Notes: generated by a model from the letters alone, not told the origin. Positions 1 through 9,170 are shown, counted from the first letter of the stretch. The stretch is DNA of 63,523 bases from an uncultured Coriobacteriaceae bacterium (GCA_902788705.1 CADALE010000025.1:1-63523), one strand, 5' to 3'. Numbers and translations are program-made.

Positions 1-2875
1 CACTAGAACCTGTCTTGTGGTGATTCAGATTCTAGGCAATGGCCGTTTCTCCTACCTAGGAGCCAGTCCCGGGCTTACACCAACATTCCCGACGCGATCC
101 TTCACCCTCACTGGCGTTACCAAGGAGCTTCAGGGTCGTGCCATCGGTGCTACCAAGTTCAATTTCGAGGTGACTGATTCCAAGGGCGAAGTAGTTGCAA
201 ATGGCATTAACGACTCTGAGGGTAAAGTGTCGTTTACGTATACGAACGGCACCAATATCCCCATTACCCTTGCTGATCTTGCTATTACCGACGGCACCGG
301 TGCTGTCACGGGCTACGAGACCACTAAGACTCTCACCTACACCATTACCGAGACCAGCACTGATGGCGGTGGCATCACTGTCGACAAGAACTCTTACGAT
401 TTCACCGTGACCGCCACCGACAACAAGGCTGGAACCATCCTCATCAACAATGGTGCTTCCGAGGTCAACGCAGGCATCAAGCTTGTCAACACCTATGAAG
501 CCAACGGTAAGGCCAAGATTGAGGCTACTAAGCACATTGACGGTTGTGCCCTGACCACCTTTGATGAGGGTGCTTTCCAATTCAAGCTGACTGGCGATAA
601 GCTTACTGGTGGCGAGATTGTCGCGAATGGTGCCAATGGCATCGTCTCCTTCAGCGAGATTCAATTTACGCAGGCTGATCTTGAAGGTGTGACCCCCGCA
701 GCCGACGGTTCTCGTACCAAGACATTCAACTACACCATCGAAGAGCTCGGATTTGCTCCTGGGCACGCGCTTCCTAACATCAGCTTTGACAACCATAAGG
801 AGAGCGTGACCGTTACGGTTTTCGATAAGGGAGATGGCTCGCAGCTTGTTTGCACTACATACTACGATTCTGATGGTGCAAGCTTCACCAACACCTACGA
901 TGCATCTGGATCTACCACCTTCGGCGGTACCAAGAAGCTCGAAGGCCGTACGCTGACTGACAAGGATCAGTGGAGCTTCTCGCTCGCTCCCGTGAATGGC
1001 GCACCGCTTCGTGACTCTGCAACGTCCACTACGAGCCTGTCCAGCAAGACCGTCAAGAACAATGGTGGCTCTTACAGCTTTGGAACCTTCTATTACAAAC
1101 TGTCTGATCTTGCTAACACTGACGACGAAGGCAATGTGACCGGCTATGCCGACTCCAAGACCTTCGAGTACACCATTACTGAGTCCGGTAGTATTGCCAA
1201 TGTTACCAACGATTCCAAGTCTGTCAGGACCATTAAGGTCACTGTCACGCAGGAGAAAGATGACAATGGCAACCTGACCGGCAGGCTTGTTGTCACTCCC
1301 GCTGAGGGCACCGACGACGGCAACTTCGTCAACACCTACACCACTAGCGAAAAGACGCAGTTCCAGGTCTCCAAGACGCTCGACGGTCGCGACTGGGCCG
1401 ACGCCGACAAGTTTAGTTTCACGCTTGCAGCCGAGACCGAGGGTGCCAAGATGCCTGCTGGCGATGGCAGCAAGGCCGAGGTTTCCAAGCCTGCATCCGG
1501 TAAGACTGCAGCTGCAACCTTCGGCGAGATTACCTACGCTATGACTGATGCGGGCGAGAACGGCGCTGCCAAGGATTACATCTATAAGATTACCGAGGTC
1601 GAGCCCGCCACAAAGATCGCAGGCGTCACCTACGACACCGATCCGGTCTACGTCAAGGTCTCCGTCTCCTACAACGCCGCAACGGGCAAGCTGACGGTTA
1701 CCAGCCCTGCGTATTACTCCGATAAGGACTGCACGGAGCCAGTGGTATCCGCTTCCTTCACCAACACCTACGAGGCCGCCGGCACGCTCACGCTTACCGG
1801 CACCAAGGCCGTCGAGGGCGGCCTGCCCGTGGGCGAGGACCTGTCCGGCTTCCGGTTCACCGTAAGGGAGGGCAACAAGGTCGTCTCCACCGGCGTGTCC
1901 GACGCCAAGGGCTACATAGCCTTCGCGCCCATCACCTACGCCAAGAACGCCACGGCCGACCAGACCGGCAGCCACACCTACACCGTCACCGAGGACGCCG
2001 AGCCCTCCAAGCCTTACGTGAGCAACACCGACGCCGCGGTCACCGTCAAGGTCAACGTCACCGACAGCGGTGACGGCACCCTTGCGGTGGAGAACGCGCA
2101 GACGGGCGACATCGCCATCAGCTTCACCAACACCCGCGACAGGGGCGACCTCGAGGTCAGCAAGAAGCTCGTCTCCAGTGTTCCCGCCGACGCCGACCGG
2201 GACTTCACCTTCACGGTGACCCTGTCCGACAAGTCGATCAACGGCACGTATGGCAAGATGACCTTCACAGACGGTGTTGCCTCCGTCGCCCTCAAGGGTG
2301 GCGAGACCAAGATCGCCACGGGTCTGCCCGCCGGCATCACCTACACCGTGGAGGAGGCGGCCAACGCCGACTTCACCACCACCTCCGAGGGCGCCGCTGG
2401 CACCATCACCACCAAGAAGTCCATCGCTACCTTCACTAACACGCGCGAGGTCACCGAGGCCACCATCACCAAGGTGTGGGATGACGCGCAAGACCAGGAC
2501 GGCAAGCGTCCGGCCGAGCTCAAGGTGGCCCTCTCAGACGGCACCGTAGTCACCCTGAACAAGGACAACGGCTGGACGGCAACCGTGAAGGACCTGCCGC
2601 GCTATGAGAACGGCAGGGAGGTCACCTACACCTGGTCTGAGGTTAGCGTTCCCGAGGGATATACGCTCACTGACACCACGACCAAGGGCACGGTCACCAC
2701 GCTGACCAACACCTACAAATCTGACAAGACGACAACCACGACAACCACGACCACGCAGCAGCGTCTGGCGCAGACGAGCGACCTCTTCGACCCGACGTTG
2801 ATCTATGCGCTTGCCGCCGCTGGCTTGTCCAGCATCGCGGCAGGCCTCAGGATCCGTCGCCGCAGGGAGGAGTAA
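1..2875 (+). CDS. Repeat-domain pilin/adhesin, 5'-truncated, sortase-type C-terminus
   Basis: Surface protein; the reading frame is open to the first base, so the true N-terminus and any signal peptide lie outside the window. The first in-frame start codon is a GTG at 17. About five Spy0128/FctA-like domains of 110-150 residues follow each other, each ending in an F-T-N-T-Y-like strand (near residues 158, 294, 440, 590 and 705 counted from 17). A DUF7601/SpaA-like domain (about 715-810) and a Cna-B domain (about 815-905, starting ITKVWDD) follow. The C-terminus has a Thr-rich linker, the motif LAQTS, a hydrophobic helix and an RIRRRREE tail, which is a cell-wall sorting-signal layout with a non-canonical motif. 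These domains usually form intramolecular isopeptide bonds. The first ~25 residues do not resemble the repeats. Codon use is AT-richer in the first ~1.4 kb than afterwards. Exact ligand unknown. Confidence 0.8.
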   Translation, partial: TRTCLVVIQILGNGRFSYLGASPGLTPTFPTRSFTLTGVTKELQGRAIGATKFNFEVTDSKGEVVANGINDSEGKVSFTYTNGTNIPITLADLAITDGTGAVTGYETTKTLTYTITETSTDGGGITVDKNSYDFTVTATDNKAGTILINNGASEVNAGIKLVNTYEANGKAKIEATKHIDGCALTTFDEGAFQFKLTGDKLTGGEIVANGANGIVSFSEIQFTQADLEGVTPAADGSRTKTFNYTIEELGFAPGHALPNISFDNHKESVTVTVFDKGDGSQLVCTTYYDSDGASFTNTYDASGSTTFGGTKKLEGRTLTDKDQWSFSLAPVNGAPLRDSATSTTSLSSKTVKNNGGSYSFGTFYYKLSDLANTDDEGNVTGYADSKTFEYTITESGSIANVTNDSKSVRTIKVTVTQEKDDNGNLTGRLVVTPAEGTDDGNFVNTYTTSEKTQFQVSKTLDGRDWADADKFSFTLAAETEGAKMPAGDGSKAEVSKPASGKTAAATFGEITYAMTDAGENGAAKDYIYKITEVEPATKIAGVTYDTDPVYVKVSVSYNAATGKLTVTSPAYYSDKDCTEPVVSASFTNTYEAAGTLTLTGTKAVEGGLPVGEDLSGFRFTVREGNKVVSTGVSDAKGYIAFAPITYAKNATADQTGSHTYTVTEDAEPSKPYVSNTDAAVTVKVNVTDSGDGTLAVENAQTGDIAISFTNTRDRGDLEVSKKLVSSVPADADRDFTFTVTLSDKSINGTYGKMTFTDGVASVALKGGETKIATGLPAGITYTVEEAANADFTTTSEGAAGTITTKKSIATFTNTREVTEATITKVWDDAQDQDGKRPAELKVALSDGTVVTLNKDNGWTATVKDLPRYENGREVTYTWSEVSVPEGYTLTDTTTKGTVTTLTNTYKSDKTTTTTTTTTQQRLAQTSDLFDPTLIYALAAAGLSSIAAGLRIRRRREE

Positions 2876-2907
2876 AGCCACGGCCCAGTAGGTCATGCAC
2901 CACGAGC

Positions 2908-2972
2908 GAGCGCCCCCCGCAATGGATCGCGAGGGGGCGCTCCTCTCGAGCTCTCCTCCGGCCCCTCGGAGG
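2908..2972 (+). terminator. Tandem hairpins after the pilin gene
   Basis: A perfect 10-bp stem (2908-2917 with 2933-2942) is followed by a second hairpin (2955-2960 with 2967-2972). There is no clean U-tract, only a pyrimidine-rich tail. Together they probably isolate the pilin gene from the ribosomal operon. Confidence 0.6.
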
Positions 2973-3060
2973 CCTCTCATTTGTGTGGATAATACGTGAA
3001 CTAGTTTTCAGGCTCACAGTGACGTATCATGTTTCCTTGCGTCTCTATGTAGGGAGGATT

Positions 3061-3144
3061 ATGCCCATACCCTGCGCTGACGCAGCACAATGGCTCCTGG
3101 GGCAGCCAACCCCAGGTGGTGCGAGGCAAAATCCCCGCACGTAA
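3061..3144 (+). other. 27-codon leader ORF and structured 5' region upstream of rplE
   Basis: An ATG at 3061 follows a good ribosome-binding site (AGGGAGGA) and opens a 27-codon frame ending TAA at 3142-3144. The same stretch can fold: CCTGGGG (3096-3102) pairs with CCCCAGG (3110-3116). Downstream, GGTGGT (3115-3120) can pair with ACCACC (3145-3150), or GTGCG (3119-3123) with CGCAC (3136-3140); these partly exclude each other. The layout resembles an attenuating or autoregulatory leader of a ribosomal-protein operon. No known leader family was recognised, so this is only a candidate. Confidence 0.35.
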
Positions 3145-3170
3145 ACCACCACGTTCCATAAGGAGGCATC

Positions 3171-3728
3171 ATGGCAGACAAGTACGTACCCCGTCTCAAG
3201 CAGACCTACGTCGACACCGTGCGCGACCAGCTGCAGCAGCAGTTTGGCTACACCAACGTGCACCAGATCCCGAAGATCGAGAAGATCGTCGTGAACATGG
3301 GCGTGGGCGAGGCCGCTACCGACGCCAAGGCCATCGACGGCGCCGTGGCCGACCTGCGCGCCATCACCGGCCAGCAGCCGCTCGTCACCCACGCCCGCAA
3401 GTCCATCGCAAGCTTCCGCCTGCGTGCCGGCATGGCCATCGGCGCCAAGGTCACCCTCCGTGGCGACCGCATGTGGGAGTTCCTCGATCGCCTCATCTCC
3501 ATCGCCATCCCGCGCATCCGCGACTTCCGCGGCATCTCGTCGAAGAGCTTCGACGGCCATGGCAACTTCTCCATGGGCGTCACCGAGCAGCTCATCTTCC
3601 CCGAGATTGACTACGACAAGATCGACCACACGCGCGGCATGGACATCACCATCGTGACCACCGCCCAGACTGACGAAGAGGGCAAGGCGCTGCTCAAGGC
3701 CTTCCACTTCCCGTTCAAGGCTGAGTAG
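3171..3728 (+). CDS. rplE: 50S ribosomal protein L5
   Basis: L5 binds 5S rRNA in the central protuberance of the large subunit and contacts the P-site tRNA. The 185-residue product has the normal family length and typical segments: the N-terminal [12 protein letters not shown] region and a C-terminal [10 protein letters not shown] strand. The ATG follows AAGGAGG at a normal distance. It is the first ribosomal gene in the window and runs into rpsZ. Unusually, rplN and rplX, which normally precede it in the spc operon, are absent; a pilin gene and terminator hairpins stand upstream instead. Confidence 0.97.
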   Translation: MADKYVPRLKQTYVDTVRDQLQQQFGYTNVHQIPKIEKIVVNMGVGEAATDAKAIDGAVADLRAITGQQPLVTHARKSIASFRLRAGMAIGAKVTLRGDRMWEFLDRLISIAIPRIRDFRGISSKSFDGHGNFSMGVTEQLIFPEIDYDKIDHTRGMDITIVTTAQTDEEGKALLKAFHFPFKAE

Positions 3729-3786
3729 GTCAAATAGCAAGGAAGGCTGACCCCATAAGGGGGCTCATCCAAAGAAGGAGGATCTC

Positions 3787-3972
3787 TTGGCTAAGACATC
3801 GATGATCGTCAAGGCTAACCGCGAGCCGAAGTTCAGCACGCGCACCGTGAACCGCTGCCAGCGCTGTGGGCGTCCCCACTCCGTCTACCGCAAGTTCGGG
3901 CTGTGCCGTGTCTGCTTCCGCGAGCTTGCGAGCCGCGGCGAGCTTCCCGGCGTCACCAAGGCCAGCTGGTAG
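3787..3972 (+). CDS. rpsZ: 30S ribosomal protein S14 type Z
   Basis: Zinc-ribbon form of S14, needed for assembly of the 30S head. The 61-residue product carries C24-x2-C27 and C40-x2-C43, the four zinc ligands of the C+ paralogue, and the usual short type-Z length. Translation starts at a TTG just after AAGGAGGA; this TTG gives the conserved M-A-K-T-S start. It lies between rplE and rpsH as in most Gram-positive spc operons. Confidence 0.96.
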   Translation: MAKTSMIVKANREPKFSTRTVNRCQRCGRPHSVYRKFGLCRVCFRELASRGELPGVTKASW

Positions 3973-4073
3973 GCTGTCCGCCCGACCCGGGGCTCTCGCG
4001 TAGAGGCGTCCACGCTATGGGCGCGGACGAACCATACGCGCAGTTTCATCACGAACGAAGGAGAATTGGATCA

Positions 4074-4472
4074 ATGAAGATTACCGATCCCATCGCAGAC
4101 ATGCTGACGCGCATCCGCAACGCCAACTCAGCGGGCAAGGCCGAGGTGTCGATGCCCTCGACCAAGGTGCTTGTCGAGATCGCGCGCGTCATCTGCGAAG
4201 AGGGCTACATCGCGGGCTATGAGGTGGAGGACACCAAGCCCCAGAAGACCCTCCACATCACCCTCAAGTACGGCCCCAAGCGCAGCCGTGTCATCCAGGG
4301 CATCCGCCGCATCTCCAAGTGCGGCCTGCGCATCTACACCACCGCCGACAAGATGCCCCGCGTCCGCGGCGGCCTCGGCACCGTGGTCCTGTCCACGTCC
4401 AAGGGCATGATGTGCGACCGCGACGCCCGCAAGCTGGGCATCGGCGGCGAGGTCATCGCCTACATCTGGTAG
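4074..4472 (+). CDS. rpsH: 30S ribosomal protein S8
   Basis: S8 binds the central domain of 16S rRNA and is an early assembly protein; in enterobacteria it also represses the spc operon by binding its mRNA. The 132-residue product begins MKITDPIADMLTRIRN and ends with the conserved GGEVIAYIW. The ATG at 4074 follows GAAGGAGAA. An in-frame extension back to 3903 overlaps rpsZ and has no family similarity, so it was rejected. Confidence 0.97.
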   Translation: MKITDPIADMLTRIRNANSAGKAEVSMPSTKVLVEIARVICEEGYIAGYEVEDTKPQKTLHITLKYGPKRSRVIQGIRRISKCGLRIYTTADKMPRVRGGLGTVVLSTSKGMMCDRDARKLGIGGEVIAYIW

Positions 4473-4503
4473 GCCGTCGGGAATTTAGATAGGAGGAGAC
4501 CAC

Positions 4504-5040
4504 ATGTCTCGTATTGGCAAGCTGCCTGTCCAGATTCCGGCCGGAGTCACCGTGACAGTCGACGGAACCACCGTTTCGGTCAAGGGCCCGAAGGGCGAGC
4601 TCACCCGCACCTTCTCCAACCTGCTGACCATCACCCAGGAGGGTGAGGAGATCGTCGTTACCCGTAACGACGACACCACCCAGTCCAACGCCCAGCAGGG
4701 CCTCACTCGCACGCTCATCCACAACATGGTGGTCGGCGTCTCCGAGGGCTTCAAGAAGCAGCTCGAGATGACGGGCGTGGGCTACCGCGCCGCCCTCAAG
4801 GGCACCACCCTCGAGATTGCCCTTGGCTACAGCCATCCCATCGTGATGCCCGCCCCCGACGGCATCAGCTTCGAGGTTCCCGATCCCACGCACATCAACG
4901 TGCTGGGCATCTCCAAGGAGCAGGTGGGCCAGGTCGCGGCCGAGATCCGCGCCAAGCGTCCGCCCGAGCCGTACAAGGGCAAGGGCGTCCACTACGTGGG
5001 CGAGCACATCCGCAGGAAGCTCGGCAAGACCGGTAAGTAA
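4504..5040 (+). CDS. rplF: 50S ribosomal protein L6
   Basis: L6 sits near the GTPase-associated centre of the 50S subunit and binds 23S rRNA helix 97. The 178-residue product starts [15 protein letters not shown] and ends in the conserved [17 protein letters not shown] segment (here [16 protein letters not shown]). Length is typical. An AGGAGG-like site precedes the ATG. The next gene, rplR, follows after an 85-nt gap. Confidence 0.97.
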   Translation: MSRIGKLPVQIPAGVTVTVDGTTVSVKGPKGELTRTFSNLLTITQEGEEIVVTRNDDTTQSNAQQGLTRTLIHNMVVGVSEGFKKQLEMTGVGYRAALKGTTLEIALGYSHPIVMPAPDGISFEVPDPTHINVLGISKEQVGQVAAEIRAKRPPEPYKGKGVHYVGEHIRRKLGKTGK

Positions 5041-5125
5041 GGTCTTGTTGGCATAGGCAGCCGTCCCCAAGGCGGCTCAAGAAGACCATCACCCCGTCAG
5101 GTGGTGGCGCGTCAAAGGAGAAGGT

Positions 5126-5494
5126 ATGAACAGGTTCAAGGCCAAGAGGGAAGGCCTCAAGCGTCGCCAGCGTCGCGTGCGCGCGAAGATCTTCGGCACC
5201 GCCGAGCGTCCGCGCCTCGCCGTGCACCGCACCAACGCCCACATCTACGCTCAGGTCATCGACGACGCAGACAGCAAGACCATCTGCTCTGCCTCTACGC
5301 TCGACCCCGAGTTCCGCGCAACCGGCAAGCTGGGCTCCAACAAGGAGGCCGCCGAGCTCGTTGGCGAGCTGGTCGGCAAGCGCGCCCTTGAGGCTGGCGT
5401 CACCGAGGTCACGTTCGACCGCGGCGGCCGCCTCTATCATGGTCGCGTCAAGGCTCTGGCAGACGGTGCCCGCAACGCGGGCCTCAAGTTCTAG
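5126..5494 (+). CDS. rplR: 50S ribosomal protein L18
   Basis: L18 binds 5S rRNA together with L5 and attaches it to the 50S subunit. The 122-residue product is basic at its N-terminus ([15 protein letters not shown]) and ends with [26 protein letters not shown], the family's conserved C-terminal part. The ATG follows AAAGGAGAAGG. rpsE starts 12 nt after its stop, consistent with co-transcription and probable coupling. Confidence 0.97.
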   Translation: MNRFKAKREGLKRRQRRVRAKIFGTAERPRLAVHRTNAHIYAQVIDDADSKTICSASTLDPEFRATGKLGSNKEAAELVGELVGKRALEAGVTEVTFDRGGRLYHGRVKALADGARNAGLKF

Positions 5495-5506
5495 GAGGGG
5501 TAGCGA

Positions 5507-6031
5507 ATGCCTCGTGATCGCAAGCAGCGCCGGGAGGAGACTGACCTCCAGGAGCGCGTCGTCTATATCCACCGCGTGTCCAAGACCGTCAAGGGCGGCC
5601 GCCGCATGAGCCTACTGGCCCTCGTGGTCGTGGGCGACGGCAAGGGCAACGTGGGCATCGGCATGGGCAAGTCCGCCGAGGTGCCCCTGGCCATCCAGAA
5701 GGGCGTCGACGACGCCAAGAAGAACATGTTCCACGTGCCCGTCACCGAGCATGGTTCGATCCCGCATGAGGTCGAGGGCCACTACGGCGCCGGCCGCGTG
5801 CTCATCAAGCCGGCTATCGAGGGTACCGGCGTCATCGCCGGCGGCCCCGTGCGCCCGCTCTTCGAGCTGGCTGGCATCACCAACGTGCTGTCCAAGTCGC
5901 TCGGCACCAACAACGCACTCAACATCATCAAGGCGGCAGCCGAGGGCCTCAAGCAGCTCTCCGGTCCCGCCGAGACGGCCGAGCGCCGTGGCCTCACCGT
6001 GGCCGAGATGTTTGCTGGGAAGGAGGCCTAA
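5507..6031 (+). CDS. rpsE: 30S ribosomal protein S5
   Basis: S5 contributes to decoding fidelity and to mRNA unwinding at the entry tunnel. The 174-residue product has the S5 N-terminal double-stranded-RNA-binding fold ([23 protein letters not shown]) and the C-terminal domain with [24 protein letters not shown] precedes the ATG. It is followed after three bases by rpmD. Confidence 0.97.
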   Translation: MPRDRKQRREETDLQERVVYIHRVSKTVKGGRRMSLLALVVVGDGKGNVGIGMGKSAEVPLAIQKGVDDAKKNMFHVPVTEHGSIPHEVEGHYGAGRVLIKPAIEGTGVIAGGPVRPLFELAGITNVLSKSLGTNNALNIIKAAAEGLKQLSGPAETAERRGLTVAEMFAGKEA

Positions 6032-6034
6032 GAC

Positions 6035-6220
6035 ATGGCCAACACGCTCAAGATCAAGCTCGTGCGCAGCGCCGTCGCCTCCGTCAAGAAGGACCAGACG
6101 CTCACCTGCCGCGCCCTCGGTCTCCGCAAGATCGGCGACACCGTGGAGCAGCCCGACAACCCGAGCATCCGTGGAATGATCTTCAAGGTCAAGCACCTTG
6201 TTGAGGTTGAAGAGAACTAG
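6035..6220 (+). CDS. rpmD: 50S ribosomal protein L30
   Basis: Small large-subunit protein of 61 residues; typical L30 segments are visible ([15 protein letters not shown], then [20 protein letters not shown]). The preceding gene ends in GGGAAGGAGGCC, which supplies the ribosome-binding site. It lies between rpsE and rplO, the standard spc order. L30 is absent from some bacterial lineages, so its retention is a mild taxonomic hint. Confidence 0.96.
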   Translation: MANTLKIKLVRSAVASVKKDQTLTCRALGLRKIGDTVEQPDNPSIRGMIFKVKHLVEVEEN

Positions 6221-6232
6221 GAGTCACCCATC

Positions 6233-6679
6233 ATGCAGCTCAACGATCTCCGCCCCGCGGCGGGCTCGACCAAGAACCGCAAGCGCATCGGCCGCGGCAA
6301 CTCCTCTGGTCACGGCACCTACGCGGGTCGCGGCCTCAACGGCCAGCTGTCGCGCTCTGGCGGCGGCAAGGGCGCCGGCTTCGAGGGCGGCCAGCAGCCG
6401 CTCGCCATGCGCCTGCCCAAGCTTCCCGGCTTCATCAACCACGGCCGCGTCGAGTTCGCGCCCGTCAACGTGGCTCGTCTCGAGGCCCTCTTCGAGGCTG
6501 GCGACGTGGTCGACGCCGAGTCCCTCGTGGCCAAGGGCGTCATCAAGCACGAGTACATCCCTGTCAAGGTCCTCGGCGACGGTCAGCTCACCAAGGCTCT
6601 CACCGTGCGCGTGGACAAGGTCTCCGCCTCCGCACAGGCTAAGATCGAGGCGGCTGGAGGAAAGGTAGAGGAGTGCTAA
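6233..6679 (+). CDS. rplO: 50S ribosomal protein L15
   Basis: L15 is a late-assembly 50S protein binding 23S rRNA. The 148-residue product has the Gly/Arg/Lys-rich N-terminal tail (KNRKRIGRGNSSGHG) and the RLPKLPGF segment with the C-terminal globular domain. It starts at ATG 6233 after a GGAG site. Its last codons overlap the GTG start of secY by 7 nt, suggesting translational coupling. Confidence 0.97.
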   Translation: MQLNDLRPAAGSTKNRKRIGRGNSSGHGTYAGRGLNGQLSRSGGGKGAGFEGGQQPLAMRLPKLPGFINHGRVEFAPVNVARLEALFEAGDVVDAESLVAKGVIKHEYIPVKVLGDGQLTKALTVRVDKVSASAQAKIEAAGGKVEEC

Positions 6680-7953
6680 AGGGATTCGCAAACGCGTTCC
6701 GCATTCCTGAGCTGAGGAAGAAGATCATCTTCACGGCGTGCATCCTCCTTCTCTATCGCTTTGGGGCGTACCTACCCGTTCCGGGCGTTCCGTTCCGTGC
6801 GATGCTCGATGCCTACAGCACCGCTGCCGCTGGCAGCGGTGCCCTTGCCGTGCTGAACCTCTTCTCGGGCGGCGCCCTCTCGCGCATCTCGGTGTTCAGC
6901 CTGGGCATCATGCCCTACATCACCTCGCAGATCATCGTGCAGATGATGCAGACGGTCATCCCGTCGCTGGGCGAGCTTGCCAAGGAAGGCGAGGCAGGCC
7001 AGCGCAGGATTACGCAGTACACGCGCTACCTCACGGTGCTGCTCGCGCTGATCAACGCCATCGGCTACCTCTTCCTGTTCCTTAGCTACGGTATCGACTT
7101 CTCGCAGATGGGCTTCCCCGCATGGGTCGAGTACATCATCGTGGTGGGCACCGAGCTGGTTGGCGCCATGATCATCATGTGGCTTGGCGAGGTCATGACG
7201 CAGCGCGGCATCGGCAACGGCATGTCGCTCATCATCTTCACCAACATCATGGCTGGCCTGCCGTCGGCGCTCATCTCCAGCCTGCGCACCTCCACGACCG
7301 GCATGATCCTCACGATCATCACCCTGGTGCTGATCATCGTCATCGTGCCGCTCATCGTGTACATCGAGCGTGGCCAGCGCCGCATCCCGGTGCAGTACGC
7401 CAAGCGCGTGGTTGGTCGCAAGATGATGGGCGGACAGTCCACCTACCTGCCCATTAAGGTCAACACCGCCGGCGTCGTGCCTATCATCTTTGCCTCGGCG
7501 ATTCTTTACCTGCCGGCGCAGCTCGCGGTGTTCTTCCCCAACGTGCGCTGGATGCAGTCGTTTGCCAACGCCATCTCCACCGGCTGGCTCAACTGGGTGC
7601 TGTCGGTGCTGCTCATCGTCTTCTTCGCGTACTTCTACACCTCCATGGTGTTCAACCCCGACGAGACGGCTGACCAGCTCCGCAAGGCCGGCGGCTTCAT
7701 TCCGGGCGTGCGTCCCGGCTCCGCCACCGCGGCCTACATCCGCTCGACGCTTGACCACATCACCCTGCCCGGCGCCATCTTCATGGCGGCGCTCTCGGTG
7801 ATTCCGTCGATCATCTTCTACTTCACGTCCAACTCGCTGATTCAGGCGTTTGGCGGCACGTCCATCCTCATCATGGTGGGCACCGCCATGGACACCATCG
7901 CGTCGCTGGAGAGCCAGCTTAAGATGCACAACTACGAGGGCTTCTTCAAGTAG
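6673..7953 (+). CDS. secY: Preprotein translocase subunit SecY
   Basis: Channel-forming subunit of the Sec translocon in the cytoplasmic membrane, working with SecE and SecG. The 426-residue protein has the expected ten transmembrane segments, the plug-region motif GGALSRISVFSLGIMPYI, the loop MTQRGIGNGMSLIIF and the cytoplasmic segment QRRIPVQYAKR, which is needed for SecA/ribosome contact. Translation starts at GTG 6673, overlapping rplO. A strong hairpin follows, so secY ends this transcript; adk is probably transcribed separately. Confidence 0.97.
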   Translation: MLKGFANAFRIPELRKKIIFTACILLLYRFGAYLPVPGVPFRAMLDAYSTAAAGSGALAVLNLFSGGALSRISVFSLGIMPYITSQIIVQMMQTVIPSLGELAKEGEAGQRRITQYTRYLTVLLALINAIGYLFLFLSYGIDFSQMGFPAWVEYIIVVGTELVGAMIIMWLGEVMTQRGIGNGMSLIIFTNIMAGLPSALISSLRTSTTGMILTIITLVLIIVIVPLIVYIERGQRRIPVQYAKRVVGRKMMGGQSTYLPIKVNTAGVVPIIFASAILYLPAQLAVFFPNVRWMQSFANAISTGWLNWVLSVLLIVFFAYFYTSMVFNPDETADQLRKAGGFIPGVRPGSATAAYIRSTLDHITLPGAIFMAALSVIPSIIFYFTSNSLIQAFGGTSILIMVGTAMDTIASLESQLKMHNYEGFFK

Positions 7954-7976
7954 TCTCGGTGCAAGCGCGTACGTAC

Positions 7977-8011
7977 GGGGCGGGGTGACCTTCGGGTTGC
8001 CCCGCCCCTTT
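7977..8011 (+). terminator. Rho-independent terminator after secY
   Basis: A 14-bp stem (7977-7990 with 7995-8008, including two G-U pairs) closes on a TTCG tetraloop and is followed by TTTC. It separates secY from adk. Confidence 0.8.
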
Positions 8012-8034
8012 CATGTGGCGGGGGGGATTATGGG

Positions 8035-8182
8035 TTCGACTGTACGTATACAGTCGAAGGTGACCCCACGTGTCGATTCGGCCGGGTTCGCGCAGGTTTG
8101 ACTGTACGTATACGGTCAAACACGACCATGCGGGCCGTTCCGGACGTGTTCGTGCCGGTTCGACTGACTCTATGCAGTCAAA
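8035..8182. repeat. Three hairpins at exact 62-bp spacing between secY and adk
   Basis: Three similar inverted repeats start at 8035, 8097 and 8159. The first is TTCGACTGTA-cgta-TACAGTCGAA, a perfect 10-bp stem. The second differs at paired positions but still pairs, with one G-U. The third keeps an 8-bp arm with one mismatch and a longer loop. The 38-nt spacer is partly conserved between copies 1 and 2. The 409-nt gap secY-adk otherwise holds the secY terminator and a low-complexity run; no gene was found. They could be operators for a regulator of adk/map or a mobile palindromic repeat. Confidence 0.75.
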
Positions 8183-8362
8183 CACGAACCCCACAGCCCA
8201 AAGCCGCTGGGACAAAGTCGAGCACCGCAACGCGCTGCTGACAAGCCCCAACCCTCACCGAGAACGGTGGTGTTTCGCCGAACTGCGCTGCGCAGCGTCC
8301 CCAACCCGTTAGACTGGACATGTGCCGTATACGACAACATACCCAACAGAAAGGTGGACCAC

Positions 8363-8989
8363 ATGAACATCGTCCTGCTTGGCGCTCCCGGCGCGGGAAA
8401 GGGCACCCAGGCCCAGAAGCTCGTCGAGGACTACGGCGTAGCCCACATCTCCACCGGCGACCTGCTGCGCGCTGCCGTCAAGGCCCAGAGCGAGCTTGGT
8501 GTGAAGGCCAAGGAATACATGGATGCCGGCCAGCTGGTTCCCGACGAGCTGGTCATCGGCCTCGTCAAGGAGCGCCTGGCCAAGGATGACGCGAAGATCG
8601 GCTTCATCCTGGATGGCTTCCCGCGCAACACCGCGCAGGCCGTGGCGCTTGACTCCGAGCTTGCCGACATGGGCATCGTGCTTGACGGCGCCCTTCTGGT
8701 GGACGTGGCCTTCGACGTGATCGTCAAGCGCCTCAGCTCTCGTCGCACCTGCCGTAGCTGCGGCTACACCGCTGGCCCCACCGTGACCGTGTGCCCGCGC
8801 TGCTCCGGCGAGATGTACCAGCGCGACGACGACAAGCCCGAGACCATCCAGAAGCGTCTCGACACCTACCAGGCCCAGACCGAGCCGCTCATCGAGTACT
8901 ACGGCGGCAAGGGTATCCTGCTGAAGGTTGACGGCGACCGTCCGGTGGACGAGGTCTACGCCGACGTGAAGAAGATGCTCAAGCTCTAG
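8363..8989 (+). CDS. adk: Adenylate kinase (zinc-LID type)
   Basis: Catalyses ATP + AMP = 2 ADP in the cytosol. The 208-residue product starts MNIVLLGAPGAGKGTQ, the Walker A P-loop. It has the AMP-binding segment STGDLLRAA and DGFPRN, and a LID with four cysteines (C-R-S-C near 130 and C-P-R-C about 18 residues later) that bind zinc, as in many Gram-positive enzymes. The ATG at 8363 follows AAAGGTGG; the longer in-frame opening to 8267 adds only unrelated sequence. Usual neighbour of secY and map. Confidence 0.96.
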   Translation: MNIVLLGAPGAGKGTQAQKLVEDYGVAHISTGDLLRAAVKAQSELGVKAKEYMDAGQLVPDELVIGLVKERLAKDDAKIGFILDGFPRNTAQAVALDSELADMGIVLDGALLVDVAFDVIVKRLSSRRTCRSCGYTAGPTVTVCPRCSGEMYQRDDDKPETIQKRLDTYQAQTEPLIEYYGGKGILLKVDGDRPVDEVYADVKKMLKL

Positions 8990-9007
8990 CGCCCCATGAC
9001 GCACTCC

Positions 9008-9031
9008 GCGCCCCGGCCAAAACCGGGGCGC
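9008..9031 (+). terminator. Hairpin between adk and map
   Basis: A perfect 9-bp GC stem (9008-9016 with 9023-9031) with loop CCAAAA follows the adk stop codon. There is no U-tract, so it may be a weak terminator or an mRNA-stabilising hairpin. Confidence 0.5.
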
Positions 9032-9170
9032 TCCTGTGCGCAGGCCGGTCGGAGAGGGGCCGGCCATGCGCAGACGCATCGGATGATGGGGGACACCTGA
9101 TGCCGGACGGATGGCCTAGGCCGTCCGAGCCAAGCAACCATACACCCCGAACCAAAGGAAGCGCACCACC

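Noticed and set aside
56..2491. 811-codon open frame on the - strand of the pilin gene
   Set aside because: It is the antisense shadow of the highly repetitive + strand gene; its product is low-complexity Gly/Val/Leu/Asp-rich with no domain, and the + frame has clear pilin domains.
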